Assembly: GCA_946478845.1 (NCBI GenBank)
Contig: CAMLDI010000002.1
Location: 62,001 to 126,000 of the forward strand
Length of the DNA stretch: 64,000 bases
Direction: 5' to 3'
DNA from: an uncultured Paenibacillaceae bacterium
GTDB taxonomy: Bacteria; Bacillota; Bacilli; Aneurinibacillales; Aneurinibacillaceae
Made by a program: the position numbers and the translations under genes. Positions 51,935 to 59,510 of the stretch are shown piece after piece. Position 1 is the first letter of the stretch. Every line of letters starts with the position of its first letter. Below the pieces are notes generated by a model. The model searched no databases and had not been told where the DNA came from. It worked only from the letters and a program-made list of their open reading frames with translations.

Positions 51935-53298
51935 ACCCATCGCAATCCTTTTGGGTAATGGTTTTTCAGTTGCCCATTTACAGCTTTTCCCCATCCAAGG
52001 GGATGGCCATCTACTGTAATGATGGTCCAGCCATTGGGTTGTTCCGTAGGAATCATTAGGCTTTCCCCTTTTAAATAGCGGAGGAGATCAGGGCTATTCT
52101 GAGAAAAATCAATGCTTCTTTTCCACTGGCCTTTTTGTAATCCAAGTGCCATGGCATGGGACGGTTCAAACCGTCCTTTTTTTATTGTGCCTAAATGCCA
52201 GCCAGGACGAAGGATTTTTAACCGTTCAAGTACGGGCAGGGAAGAAGGAGTTAAATAAAGTTGGTCTCCAAATAATGTGAAGCTTCCTGTGGGTTCAATG
52301 GTTAAAGCATCCTGGCAAAAGGCTGAATAGAGCTTTAATGCTTCAGGAGGCAATTTCTTTTCTCGGGCAGGTTTTCCTTGCTTAACTGGGGATTCCGATA
52401 AAGACGGTTTTTCTCCTTGATGGCGTAAGCGGGCGATAAAGTGCCCCTCCCCTTGTAAATGTTGGGGCCAAAGGCGTAAGGTATGGGGAACACTGCCTTC
52501 TTTAAAGTAAGAAGCAATGGGTACTTGTTCCACTATAAATTCAGGTTGGCGGTTTAAAAAGGATTCTATTTGTTTTTCATTTTCATCCGGTGCAAAGGTG
52601 CAGGTAGAATAAACAATCATTCCGCCAGGCCGTAACATGGCTGCGGCAGAATCCAGGATGTCTTTTTGCATGGTTGCACAATGGATTACTTTTTCTAAAG
52701 ACCAGTCTTCCCCTGCTTCCGGTAATTTGCGAAACATCCCTTCTCCGGAGCAAGGGGCATCAACGACAATTTTGTCAAAGAAAGCGGGAAAGCGTTTTGC
52801 CAAATTTTCCGGTTTTTCATTCGTAATAAGGGCATTCGTAGCACCCCACCGTTCCAGGTTTTCTGCGAGAATTTTGGAACGGGCAGGTTCGAATTCATTA
52901 GCCACAAGAAGCCCTCGATTTCCCAGATAACCGCTTATTTGGGTTGCTTTCCCCCCAGGGGCTGCACATAAATCTAATACCCGATCCCCTGGTTCAGGGC
53001 AAAGGGTTTCTATAACTGCCATGGCACTAGGTTCCTGTATGTAATATAATCCGGCAGCGTGGTATGGATGTTTACCCGGGCGGTCTTGTTTACTGTAATA
53101 AAAGCCAGTAGGGCACCAGGGAATCTGGCTTAATTGAAAAGGAACTCTTGTAAGAAATTCTTCCTTTGTCCATTTAGCAGGGTTATAGCGAAGCCCCTGA
53201 ACAGAAGGTTTTTGTAAGGAGGCAAAGAAGGCTTCTTGTTCTTCTTTTGTCATCTGTTCCTTCATGCGGGCTTCAAATAGTACAGGGATCGTTGTCAT
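51931..53298 (-). CDS. RsmF/NSUN-type RNA (cytosine-5) methyltransferase, copy 1
   Basis: 455 residues. SAM motif DRVLDLCAAPGGKATQISG, motif IV VVDAPCSGEGMFRK with Pro-Cys, motif VI VYSTCTFAPDENEKQIE with the catalytic Cys, then a C-terminal PUA-like part with SHAMALGLQKGQW. It methylates a cytosine in rRNA or tRNA, with the target unknown. A clear paralogue lies at 62440-63783 on the other strand. It begins with a long N-terminal domain, as in RsmF, not RsmB, so it is not a sun gene. Confidence 0.9.
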   Translation of the reverse strand: MTTIPVLFEARMKEQMTKEEQEAFFASLQKPSVQGLRYNPAKWTKEEFLTRVPFQLSQIPWCPTGFYYSKQDRPGKHPYHAAGLYYIQEPSAMAVIETLCPEPGDRVLDLCAAPGGKATQISGYLGNRGLLVANEFEPARSKILAENLERWGATNALITNEKPENLAKRFPAFFDKIVVDAPCSGEGMFRKLPEAGEDWSLEKVIHCATMQKDILDSAAAMLRPGGMIVYSTCTFAPDENEKQIESFLNRQPEFIVEQVPIASYFKEGSVPHTLRLWPQHLQGEGHFIARLRHQGEKPSLSESPVKQGKPAREKKLPPEALKLYSAFCQDALTIEPTGSFTLFGDQLYLTPSSLPVLERLKILRPGWHLGTIKKGRFEPSHAMALGLQKGQWKRSIDFSQNSPDLLRYLKGESLMIPTEQPNGWTIITVDGHPLGWGKAVNGQLKNHYPKGLRWV

Positions 53299-53417
53299 TA
53301 TCTATTTTCCTTTCCAATCAATTTCCTTATTAGAATTTATCAAATCTTCATGGCAATTAACAAGGAAATAAGGATAGATGAAGCGAAATAGGTTGTGTGA
53401 AGAAAGTAGGTGATCAA

Positions 53418-54026
53418 ATGGAAGCCCTTTCCCGGGTAGAAAAATATCGCAGGAAGAAAGAAAGCGGAAAGGGGAGGAAAATCCTCTACTGGTTATTTGG
53501 TTTGGTTTTCTATGGTCTATTATTATGGTTTCTTTACCGTTTAGTGCAAATTCCCGCTGACATGACAGGGAAAATGGGGATGGAAATCATTTTATTTGTA
53601 TTAAGCTTTCTTTTCCTGGGAATCTATGTCCAAAGTTTTGCGATGATTTCCTTAAAGAAGGCCCTGGGTGTGAATCCTTTTTTATTGATCGGATGGGCTG
53701 TTTCACTTACATATCATTTAATCCTCTGGTTAACTACTTCCATGGGATTATACAGTTACTATTACTATGGCGGGATTGTTTATACCATTAGTCTGGTTTA
53801 TTTAACCCTTTTGCATTTTCTCTCTTATTTTGCCTTTTTGAGAAGAGAGCAGGAACATAAGAAGCAAAAACGACTAGAAAAGAACAATGGGAAAGCCCTT
53901 GAAGAAGAAATAAATAACATTAAAGAACAGGTGATGCACCTGTCTTCTTTGGTCCAATCTATACCAGAGGAGAAAGAAGAAGAACAAGAAAGTCTTTGTG
54001 TAAAGTTTTTTACAGAAGAAAGATGA
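53418..54026 (+). CDS. Hypothetical membrane protein, 202 residues
   Basis: Starts at the ATG at 53418 with an AGGTGAT site (a GTG at 53397 lacks one). A basic N-terminus (VEKYRRKKESGKGRK) is followed by four hydrophobic segments between about 20 and 145, then a charged coiled-coil C-terminus (about 150-200) ending in EEKEEEQESLC. It is probably an inner-membrane protein with its tail in the cytosol. No family recognised. A shared terminator follows. Confidence 0.6.
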   Translation: MEALSRVEKYRRKKESGKGRKILYWLFGLVFYGLLLWFLYRLVQIPADMTGKMGMEIILFVLSFLFLGIYVQSFAMISLKKALGVNPFLLIGWAVSLTYHLILWLTTSMGLYSYYYYGGIVYTISLVYLTLLHFLSYFAFLRREQEHKKQKRLEKNNGKALEEEINNIKEQVMHLSSLVQSIPEEKEEEQESLCVKFFTEER

Positions 54027-54057
54027 AAGAAGGCGGTTCAGTTGAACCGCCTTCTTT
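54027..54057. terminator. Bidirectional terminator between the membrane protein and a hydrolase
   Basis: Perfect 12-bp stem GAAGGCGGTTCA / TGAACCGCCTTC with a 2-base apex, flanked by AAA and TTT. Confidence 0.9.
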
Positions 54058-54841
54058 AATAGGCATGAATTTCTTGCTGCACAAATTCCTTAATTCGTTG
54101 ATTTACTTCTTTATAATTTTTCGTAGGAATTTGGTGTTTAACACCAGATATATAATGCATCCTGCTATTTGGCAAGTATTTTTGAATAAGATGGCCATAG
54201 GGGATAAAGTCTTTATCCTTTTCCCCATGTAACAACAAGACAGGAGCCTGTATGGTTAATAATTCCTTGGTACAATTAAATTTAAGGCTGTACTCATAGT
54301 ATTCTTGCATTTTTTTAGGGGAACCTTTTTTTGCTTCTCTGAATAGTTCCTTAAAGTAGGATAAGTTGTTGGCATTGCTATAAGAAATGGCCAAAGCCAG
54401 TGTAGAGCGGGAACCTAATTCTGCTGCTTTAGCACCTATGGAAATGAAGGTTTTTAACCTTTTGTCTTTTTCCATCACTTCCGATAAGCCCCCTAATAGG
54501 ACTCCGCCTAAAACCTTTTCAGGTTCCTGTAACATAAACTGCAGGGCAATAGACCCCCCTGTTGAATATCCGCATATCACGGTCTTATCTATGTTTAAAT
54601 GTTTTAGCATGGTTTTTAAATCATCCACAATCAGTGAATAGGTAAAAGGCCTGTTGGAAGACTCACTTTTGCCATGGCCCCGTAAATCAGGAACAATCAC
54701 CCGAAACTCTTTGGACAGTTCCTTCATTTGATATTTAAAATTAATTCCTGATAAAACAGGGGGGTGTATAAAAATAAGGGGAATCCCCTTCCCATGATCT
54801 TCATAATACAGGTTGACATCTTTTGAGTAAAACCAGGCCAT
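54056..54841 (-). CDS. Alpha/beta hydrolase
   Basis: 261 residues. HG-type N-terminal strand LYYEDHGKGIPLIFIHPP, PDLRGHGKSES, nucleophile CGYSTGGSIALQFML, Asp in LLLHGEKDKDFIPY and His in VKHQIPTKNY, so the triad is present. The family covers esterases, haloperoxidases and similar enzymes; the substrate is not readable. The start has an AAGGGG site about ten bases before the ATG. It ends in the shared hairpin. Confidence 0.8.
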   Translation of the reverse strand: MAWFYSKDVNLYYEDHGKGIPLIFIHPPVLSGINFKYQMKELSKEFRVIVPDLRGHGKSESSNRPFTYSLIVDDLKTMLKHLNIDKTVICGYSTGGSIALQFMLQEPEKVLGGVLLGGLSEVMEKDKRLKTFISIGAKAAELGSRSTLALAISYSNANNLSYFKELFREAKKGSPKKMQEYYEYSLKFNCTKELLTIQAPVLLLHGEKDKDFIPYGHLIQKYLPNSRMHYISGVKHQIPTKNYKEVNQRIKEFVQQEIHAY

Positions 54842-54916
54842 GATGAATACCCCTTTTAGAATTTGTTCTCTAAAATAAAGTACCCATCTTTCTTGATTTC
54901 ATAAGTAAGTTACTCG

Positions 54917-55594
54917 TTATTTGACCTTAGAAACATAGAACATCCAGAGGAAGGACAGGGATTGGCATAATTCCCGGGACAGGGTATTTGCCATTTCATC
55001 AGTGACTCCCCGCTTATACACACCTTCCTGATGGAGGATGGTGAAACCCGCTTCTTCCAATAAACGTTCACATTCCCAGGGCATCATGGTATTGCAAACC
55101 ACATCTTTGCCATGCAAACGTTCATAACTATGTTGCCTTGGTGCAGCAGTAGGACCGAGAACCCCTAATGCTAAAACTCCATCAGGTGTTAGAAGTGTAC
55201 GGAAGCTCTCAAGGGTCTGAAGAGGGGACGGAGTCCATTCGATGATATTGACTGCCATAATCCCTTGAAAGGATTCCTGTGGATAAGGCAACTTTAAAAT
55301 ATCTCCCTGTATAAAAGATAAGTCAAGTTGGGGGTGAAGCTTGTCCTGGGCGCTTCGAATCATTTCGGCAGATAAATCAACGCCAACCACTTTATAACCC
55401 TGTTCTGCTAATTTCCTGCTGCCATATCCATCCCCGCAACCAGCATCTAAAATAGGCCCTTTTGTTACCAAACCAGTAAACATAGGCAAAATGGATTTCC
55501 GGCTCCCTGTTTCCCACATTTCCTGGCTATTGGCCTGCCAGTTTGCAGACATGGAATCCCACTTCTTTGCACATTCCTTATGCCAATTAAAGTG
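54917..55594 (-). CDS. Class I SAM-dependent methyltransferase
   Basis: 225 residues from the ATG at 55594, chosen because GGGAG lies nine bases before it. A longer frame to 55618 (233 residues) has little ribosome site. SAM motif ILDAGCGDGYGSRKLAEQG, VVGVDLSAEMIRSA, FIQGDILKLPYPQESFQGI and an IEWTPSPLQTLESFRTLL stretch are present. UbiE/BioC-like fold. The substrate is unknown. The next hydrolase gene on the same strand starts 75 bases downstream. Confidence 0.85.
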   Translation of the reverse strand, partial: HFNWHKECAKKWDSMSANWQANSQEMWETGSRKSILPMFTGLVTKGPILDAGCGDGYGSRKLAEQGYKVVGVDLSAEMIRSAQDKLHPQLDLSFIQGDILKLPYPQESFQGIMAVNIIEWTPSPLQTLESFRTLLTPDGVLALGVLGPTAAPRQHSYERLHGKDVVCNTMMPWECERLLEEAGFTILHQEGVYKRGVTDEMANTLSRELCQSLSFLWMFYVSKVK

Positions 55595-55921
55595 CATCTC
55601 CTTCAGCTCCCATCCCATATTTCTTCAATTTTATCAAAAATTCTTTATTTTTTCTCTATTTAAAAAACGGAATCGCAGGATCTGGATGGGTGTGTATGAT
55701 TTTTGCCATATCATCAATATGATGAATTCCATAATCTTTGTAAGAAGCATAATTAAGTGCGCTTATAACTTTTTCTACAGAATAATTAGAATTGAGTGTA
55801 ACTATGTTATGTTAAAAGAAAATATACTGATATAAATTGTACAAACTAAAGAATAATGGATTAAGATAAAATTAGGAAGAACCATCATTGATGAGAAAAA
55901 GTATAGTGAGAGGCGAGAGCG
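55595..55921. other. Intergenic region with divergent promoters
   Basis: 327 bases between the methyltransferase (minus) and the inositol-monophosphatase-like gene (plus). AT-rich; no tRNA, riboswitch or strong hairpin seen. A plus-strand promoter should lie in the last 100 bases, but no near-consensus pair stands out. Confidence 0.4.
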
Positions 55922-56713
55922 GTGACACAAACATTAACTCAGTGGGGACAAAAAGCAAAACAATGGGCATTGGAAGCTGGCAAGCTCAGTGTGGAACGAT
56001 TGCGTTCCCCCCTTGCCATAAAATATAAAACATCTCCTGCAGATTTAGTCACTCAGGTAGACCAGGATGTGGAAAGTTTTTTAGTGGATGCTATTTTGCG
56101 TACCTACCCTGACCATGGCATTCTTGGGGAAGAGGGGACGTTTACAAAGGATATTGCCGATTTTGATACCATATGGATTATAGACCCAATTGATGGGACA
56201 ACCAATTTTGTTCATCAACAACAAAATTTCGTTATTTCCATAGGGATTTACCATAAAGGTGAGGTTATTGCTGGTGTGGTTTATGATCCCATTCGGGATG
56301 AATTGTTTAATGCAGAAAAAGGGGGAGGAGCTTACTTAAATGGCGTTCCTCTTTCTTTGCGGGGTAAAAAAACCTTGCAAGAGTCTCTTTTAGCCAGCAG
56401 TACTTTTTGGAATGAGACAGCGATAAAAACAGGCATGGATAAGAAAATTCAAAAGCTTGCCCAATGGTCCCGTGGCATGAGGATTTTTGGGTGTGCTGCT
56501 CTTGAATTGGCTTATGTTGCTGCAGGACGGATTGATGGATATATGAGTGTTACATTAAATCCCTGGGATTTTGCTGCAGGGAATCTGTTCGTAGAAGAAG
56601 CAGGTGGGAAAGTGACCCGGGCAAATGGGGATAAAATAGACCCTCTACAACGAGGAAGCATTTTGGCTGCCCATTCATCCATCCATCAAGAATTTATTGA
56701 TTTTATTAAATAA
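55922..56713 (+). CDS. Inositol-monophosphatase family phosphatase
   Basis: 263 residues from a GTG with GAGAGGCGAG upstream. The metal-dependent phosphatase motifs are ILGEEG, WIIDPIDGTTNFVH and LNPWDFAAGNLFVEEAGG. Substrate choice (inositol phosphate, fructose bisphosphate or 3'-phosphoadenosine phosphate) cannot be decided from sequence, but the overall form is SuhB-like. It ends 30 bases before the promoter of the que operon. Confidence 0.88.
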   Translation: MTQTLTQWGQKAKQWALEAGKLSVERLRSPLAIKYKTSPADLVTQVDQDVESFLVDAILRTYPDHGILGEEGTFTKDIADFDTIWIIDPIDGTTNFVHQQQNFVISIGIYHKGEVIAGVVYDPIRDELFNAEKGGGAYLNGVPLSLRGKKTLQESLLASSTFWNETAIKTGMDKKIQKLAQWSRGMRIFGCAALELAYVAAGRIDGYMSVTLNPWDFAAGNLFVEEAGGKVTRANGDKIDPLQRGSILAAHSSIHQEFIDFIK

Positions 56714-56742
56714 TTGCTATACAATGTATTAGTTAGAATATT

Positions 56743-56783
56743 TACGTTGTTAGTGGGTAAACCAACGTTAAAAATACCACCAG
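56743..56783 (+). ncRNA. preQ1-I-like riboswitch aptamer
   Basis: H-type pseudoknot readable by eye: P1 ACGTTG (56744-56749) with CAACGT (56763-56768); loop TTAGTGGGTAAAC; A-rich L3 (TAAAAATA, 56769-56776); P2 GTGG (56753-56756) with CCAC (56777-56780). The GTAAAC-C segment before the 3' P1 arm recalls the preQ1-binding Cyt region of class I. It precedes queDECF. CACCAG (56778-56783) is also complementary to CTGGTG in the terminator's 5' arm and loop. Confidence 0.7.
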
Positions 56784-56797
56784 TATATTGTTCATTC

Positions 56798-56825
56798 AAT
56801 CCCCTGGTGTGCAGGGGATTTTTTA
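56798..56825 (+). terminator. Attenuator terminator of the que operon
   Basis: Stem AATCCCCTG / CAGGGGATT with a five-base loop and T-run, 14 bases after the preQ1-like pseudoknot. CTGGTG at 56804-56809 can pair instead with CACCAG of the aptamer tail, giving the antiterminated state. Confidence 0.92.
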
Positions 56826-56855
56826 TTTATATACTAAAGATTGGAGGGAGAAATC

Positions 56856-57326
56856 ATGGCTGAATATATGATTCCTAAAAAAATACAGTGTTTGCATGAT
56901 GATATACATCCTGAACACCTTAGTTATCATAAACGAAGAGTGGCAGTTACCAAAGAGTTTACGTTTGATGCTGCCCATCATCTTCATCTTTATGAAGGAA
57001 AATGTAAAAGCCTCCATGGGCATACCTATAAATTAGTAATTACCGTAAGCGGTTTTGTAAATGAGATTGGGATTTGCGTAGATTTTACGGATATTAAGAA
57101 GATGTATGAAGAAGTGATAAAAAATCACCTGGATCACCGTTATTTAAATGAAGTTCTTCCTTTAATGAATACAACAGCGGAAAACATGATTGTCTGGATT
57201 TGGGAAGAGTTAGATCAGTATTTAGAAAGCATCGGAGAAAAACAACGGGGGACACGGTTGGAGGAATTGGTTTTATATGAAACGCCTACCAGCTATGCTA
57301 CCTTAAAAAGGGAATGGATGGAATAA
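56856..57326 (+). CDS. queD: 6-carboxy-tetrahydropterin synthase
   Basis: 156 residues from the ATG at 56856 (GGAGGGAG site; an upstream GTG-type start at 56841 is less likely). Second step of queuosine synthesis. FTFDAAHHLHLYEGKC with zinc His, SLHGHTYKL, and DHRYLNEVLP and TAENMIVWIW are present. Stop and queE start overlap as TAATG. Confidence 0.95.
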   Translation: MAEYMIPKKIQCLHDDIHPEHLSYHKRRVAVTKEFTFDAAHHLHLYEGKCKSLHGHTYKLVITVSGFVNEIGICVDFTDIKKMYEEVIKNHLDHRYLNEVLPLMNTTAENMIVWIWEELDQYLESIGEKQRGTRLEELVLYETPTSYATLKREWME

Positions 57327-58027
57327 TGGAAAACCTGGTTTTGCCCATGGTTGAGTGTTTTCAAACCGTTGAAGGGGAAGGAAAAATGGCAGGGACACCA
57401 ACCACTTTTGTACGGGTATATAATTGCAATTTACGGTGCAAATGGTGTGATACTCCTTACAGTTATGCCCCTGAACCTCCATCCCATTTTTCTTCTATAG
57501 GTGAAATTGTAAAGAAGGTAAGAGAATTTGGCCACGGTTCTGTTTGCCTTACTGGCGGTGAACCGTTAATGCATAGAGAGAAATCCCTGGCCCTTGTCCA
57601 GGAGATCTCTCGACTCCCTGAAGTATGGGATGTTCATGTAGAAACCAATGGTTCCATTTACCTGGCACCTTTTCTTACTTTGCGGAATCAAGATGAGAAA
57701 ATTATGAAAACTCTCCGATTTATCGTTGATTATAAATTGCCCTCCAGTGGGGAAGAAGATAAAATGGATTGTACGAATTTACCCTTATTAAAGGAACAGG
57801 ATGAAGTAAAGTTCGTGGTGGCCAATGATGAGGATTTTTATCGGGCATTAGAAGTGGTAAAAACCTATTCAATAAAGGCTTCGGTATTATTTAGTCCAGT
57901 ATGGGATACCATGCCACCCCATCATCTTGTGGAACTGTTGTTAGCCCATCGCCCCCATGGGGGACGGGCCCGCTTAAATTTACAACTTCATAAGATCATT
58001 TGGGACCCGGATATGAGAGGAGTTTAA
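57326..58027 (+). CDS. queE: 7-carboxy-7-deazaguanine synthase (radical SAM)
   Basis: 233 residues from the ATG overlapping the queD stop; an in-frame ATG at 57314 lies inside queD. Radical SAM motif NCNLRCKWCDTPYS, GEGKMAGTPTTFVR upstream of it, and SVCLTGGEPLMH downstream. Makes the deazaguanine ring from QueD's product. 6 bases separate it from queC. Confidence 0.95.
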   Translation: MENLVLPMVECFQTVEGEGKMAGTPTTFVRVYNCNLRCKWCDTPYSYAPEPPSHFSSIGEIVKKVREFGHGSVCLTGGEPLMHREKSLALVQEISRLPEVWDVHVETNGSIYLAPFLTLRNQDEKIMKTLRFIVDYKLPSSGEEDKMDCTNLPLLKEQDEVKFVVANDEDFYRALEVVKTYSIKASVLFSPVWDTMPPHHLVELLLAHRPHGGRARLNLQLHKIIWDPDMRGV

Positions 58028-58033
58028 AGGCAA

Positions 58034-58720
58034 ATGGAGAAGAAGGCTGTTGTTGTTTTAAGTGGTGGGTTAGACAGTACTACCTGTATGGGAATTGCCA
58101 GAGCTGAAGGATATGAACTTTATCCCCTTACTTTTGATTATGGCCAACGGCATAATCGGGAAGTTGCACAGGCAAAAAAAGTGGCATCTTTCTTTGGTGT
58201 AAAAGGCCACCGGGTGGTTTCCTTAAATTTTTTAAATCAAATTGGCGGAAGTGCCCTGACTGATTTAAAGGTAGAAGTTCCAATTAATCGGGAAATCGAT
58301 GATGAAATACCTGTAACTTATGTTCCTGCCCGGAATTTAATTTTTCTCTCTCTTGCCACTGCCTATGCTGAAGTGGTGGGCGCTGAAGCCATTTATATTG
58401 GGGTTAGTGCGGTGGATTATAGCGGATATCCGGATTGCCGCCCTGAATTTATCCAATCTATGGAAAAGACAATCCAACTGGCTACAAAAGTGGGGACAAC
58501 AGGAAAGGGGATTCAAATCATTACTCCTTTACTTCATTTAACCAAAAAAGAAACCATTGAATTAGGAATTAAATTAGGGGTTCCCTATGAATTAACCACT
58601 TCCTGTTATCAGGGAGAAGAGGAAGCCTGCGGCATTTGTGATAGTTGCATTCTTCGCTTAAAAGGATTTGCTGAAGCAGGCACGAAGGACCCTGTTAAAT
58701 ATAAAAACGCTACTTTGTAA
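58034..58720 (+). CDS. queC: 7-cyano-7-deazaguanine synthase
   Basis: 228 residues. ATP-dependent amide-to-nitrile enzyme. PP-loop VVLSGGLDSTTCMGIA, TFDYGQRHNREVAQA, TYVPARNLIFLSLA, and zinc Cys set in SCYQGEEEACGICDSC. The que operon continues with queF 15 bases later. Confidence 0.97.
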   Translation: MEKKAVVVLSGGLDSTTCMGIARAEGYELYPLTFDYGQRHNREVAQAKKVASFFGVKGHRVVSLNFLNQIGGSALTDLKVEVPINREIDDEIPVTYVPARNLIFLSLATAYAEVVGAEAIYIGVSAVDYSGYPDCRPEFIQSMEKTIQLATKVGTTGKGIQIITPLLHLTKKETIELGIKLGVPYELTTSCYQGEEEACGICDSCILRLKGFAEAGTKDPVKYKNATL

Positions 58721-58735
58721 AAGGAGAAATGAAAA

Positions 58736-59155
58736 ATGGCACACGTTGACCACAATTATGAAAAATATAATAAAATCCGTTTTGATACCCATGATGAATC
58801 TGCAATTATGGTGGATATTCTGGATACCATTCCCTATGAGTATGTAAGGAAAAGAACAGAAGTAACCCTGCCAACCAATGAATTTACCTCGGTTTGCCCA
58901 TGGTCTGGCCTGCCAGATTTTGCAGATATTAAAATTATTTATGTTCCCAATGAAAAATTAATCGAAATGAAATCTTTGAAATTTTATCTGACCAGTTATC
59001 GTAATGTGGGGATTTATCAGGAACATGCGACCAATCGGATTCTAAATGATTTAGTAAAAGTAGCTGATCCTATTTCTATGAAAGTGGTGGCCCTCTGGAA
59101 TGCCCGGGGTGGACTGGGAACTGAAGTTGTTGTAGAATATCGGAAAGAAGGATAA
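58736..59155 (+). CDS. queF: NADPH-dependent preQ0 reductase
   Basis: 139 residues, the short unimodular form. The catalytic Cys is in TSVCPWSGLPDFADI and the substrate loop is in EMKSLKFYLTSYRN. Reduces preQ0 to preQ1, the ligand expected for the leader RNA. Ribosome site AAGGAGAA. End of the core pathway. Confidence 0.97.
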   Translation: MAHVDHNYEKYNKIRFDTHDESAIMVDILDTIPYEYVRKRTEVTLPTNEFTSVCPWSGLPDFADIKIIYVPNEKLIEMKSLKFYLTSYRNVGIYQEHATNRILNDLVKVADPISMKVVALWNARGGLGTEVVVEYRKEG

Positions 59156-59160
59156 GGGGA

Positions 59161-59376
59161 ATGTCCTTTTTTGAGATCAATTCTCTAATGGATGTGAAAG
59201 ACTTGCTTCGCCATTTTGGAATTGTCATTTATACAGGGGACCCTGTAGGCGATTATGAAATGATGGAAGATGAGATTCGGGAGTTATATTTGGAAAAAAT
59301 CATTGATCTTGAACAATTTCAAGGTGCAATGACTGTCATGAAAAAGGCAAAAAACGCCTACCGTAAAGAAAAATAA
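59161..59376 (+). CDS. YqgQ-family small protein
   Basis: 71 residues. Pattern VKDLLRHFGIVIYTGDPVGD and YEMMEDEIRELYLEKIIDLE matches the three-helix YqgQ family (DUF910) found in Bacillales, function unknown. It follows queF after 5 bases with AAGGGG as its site, so it may be the last gene of the que operon. A terminator follows. Confidence 0.8.
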   Translation: MSFFEINSLMDVKDLLRHFGIVIYTGDPVGDYEMMEDEIRELYLEKIIDLEQFQGAMTVMKKAKNAYRKEK

Positions 59377-59386
59377 CGATAGACCG

Positions 59387-59412
59387 GGGCCTTTTCTCTA
59401 AGGCCCTTTTTC
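59387..59412 (+). terminator. Terminator after yqgQ
   Basis: Stem GGGCCTT / AAGGCCC and T-run. Confidence 0.9.
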
Positions 59413-59510
59413 TTTTCAAAAAAAGGAAAAAAAACTTGCTACTCTTGTCCCACATAAAACGTTAGAATTGTAGGTAGGTTGATGATTTATGAGAGAGGGG
59501 AAACCAACCA

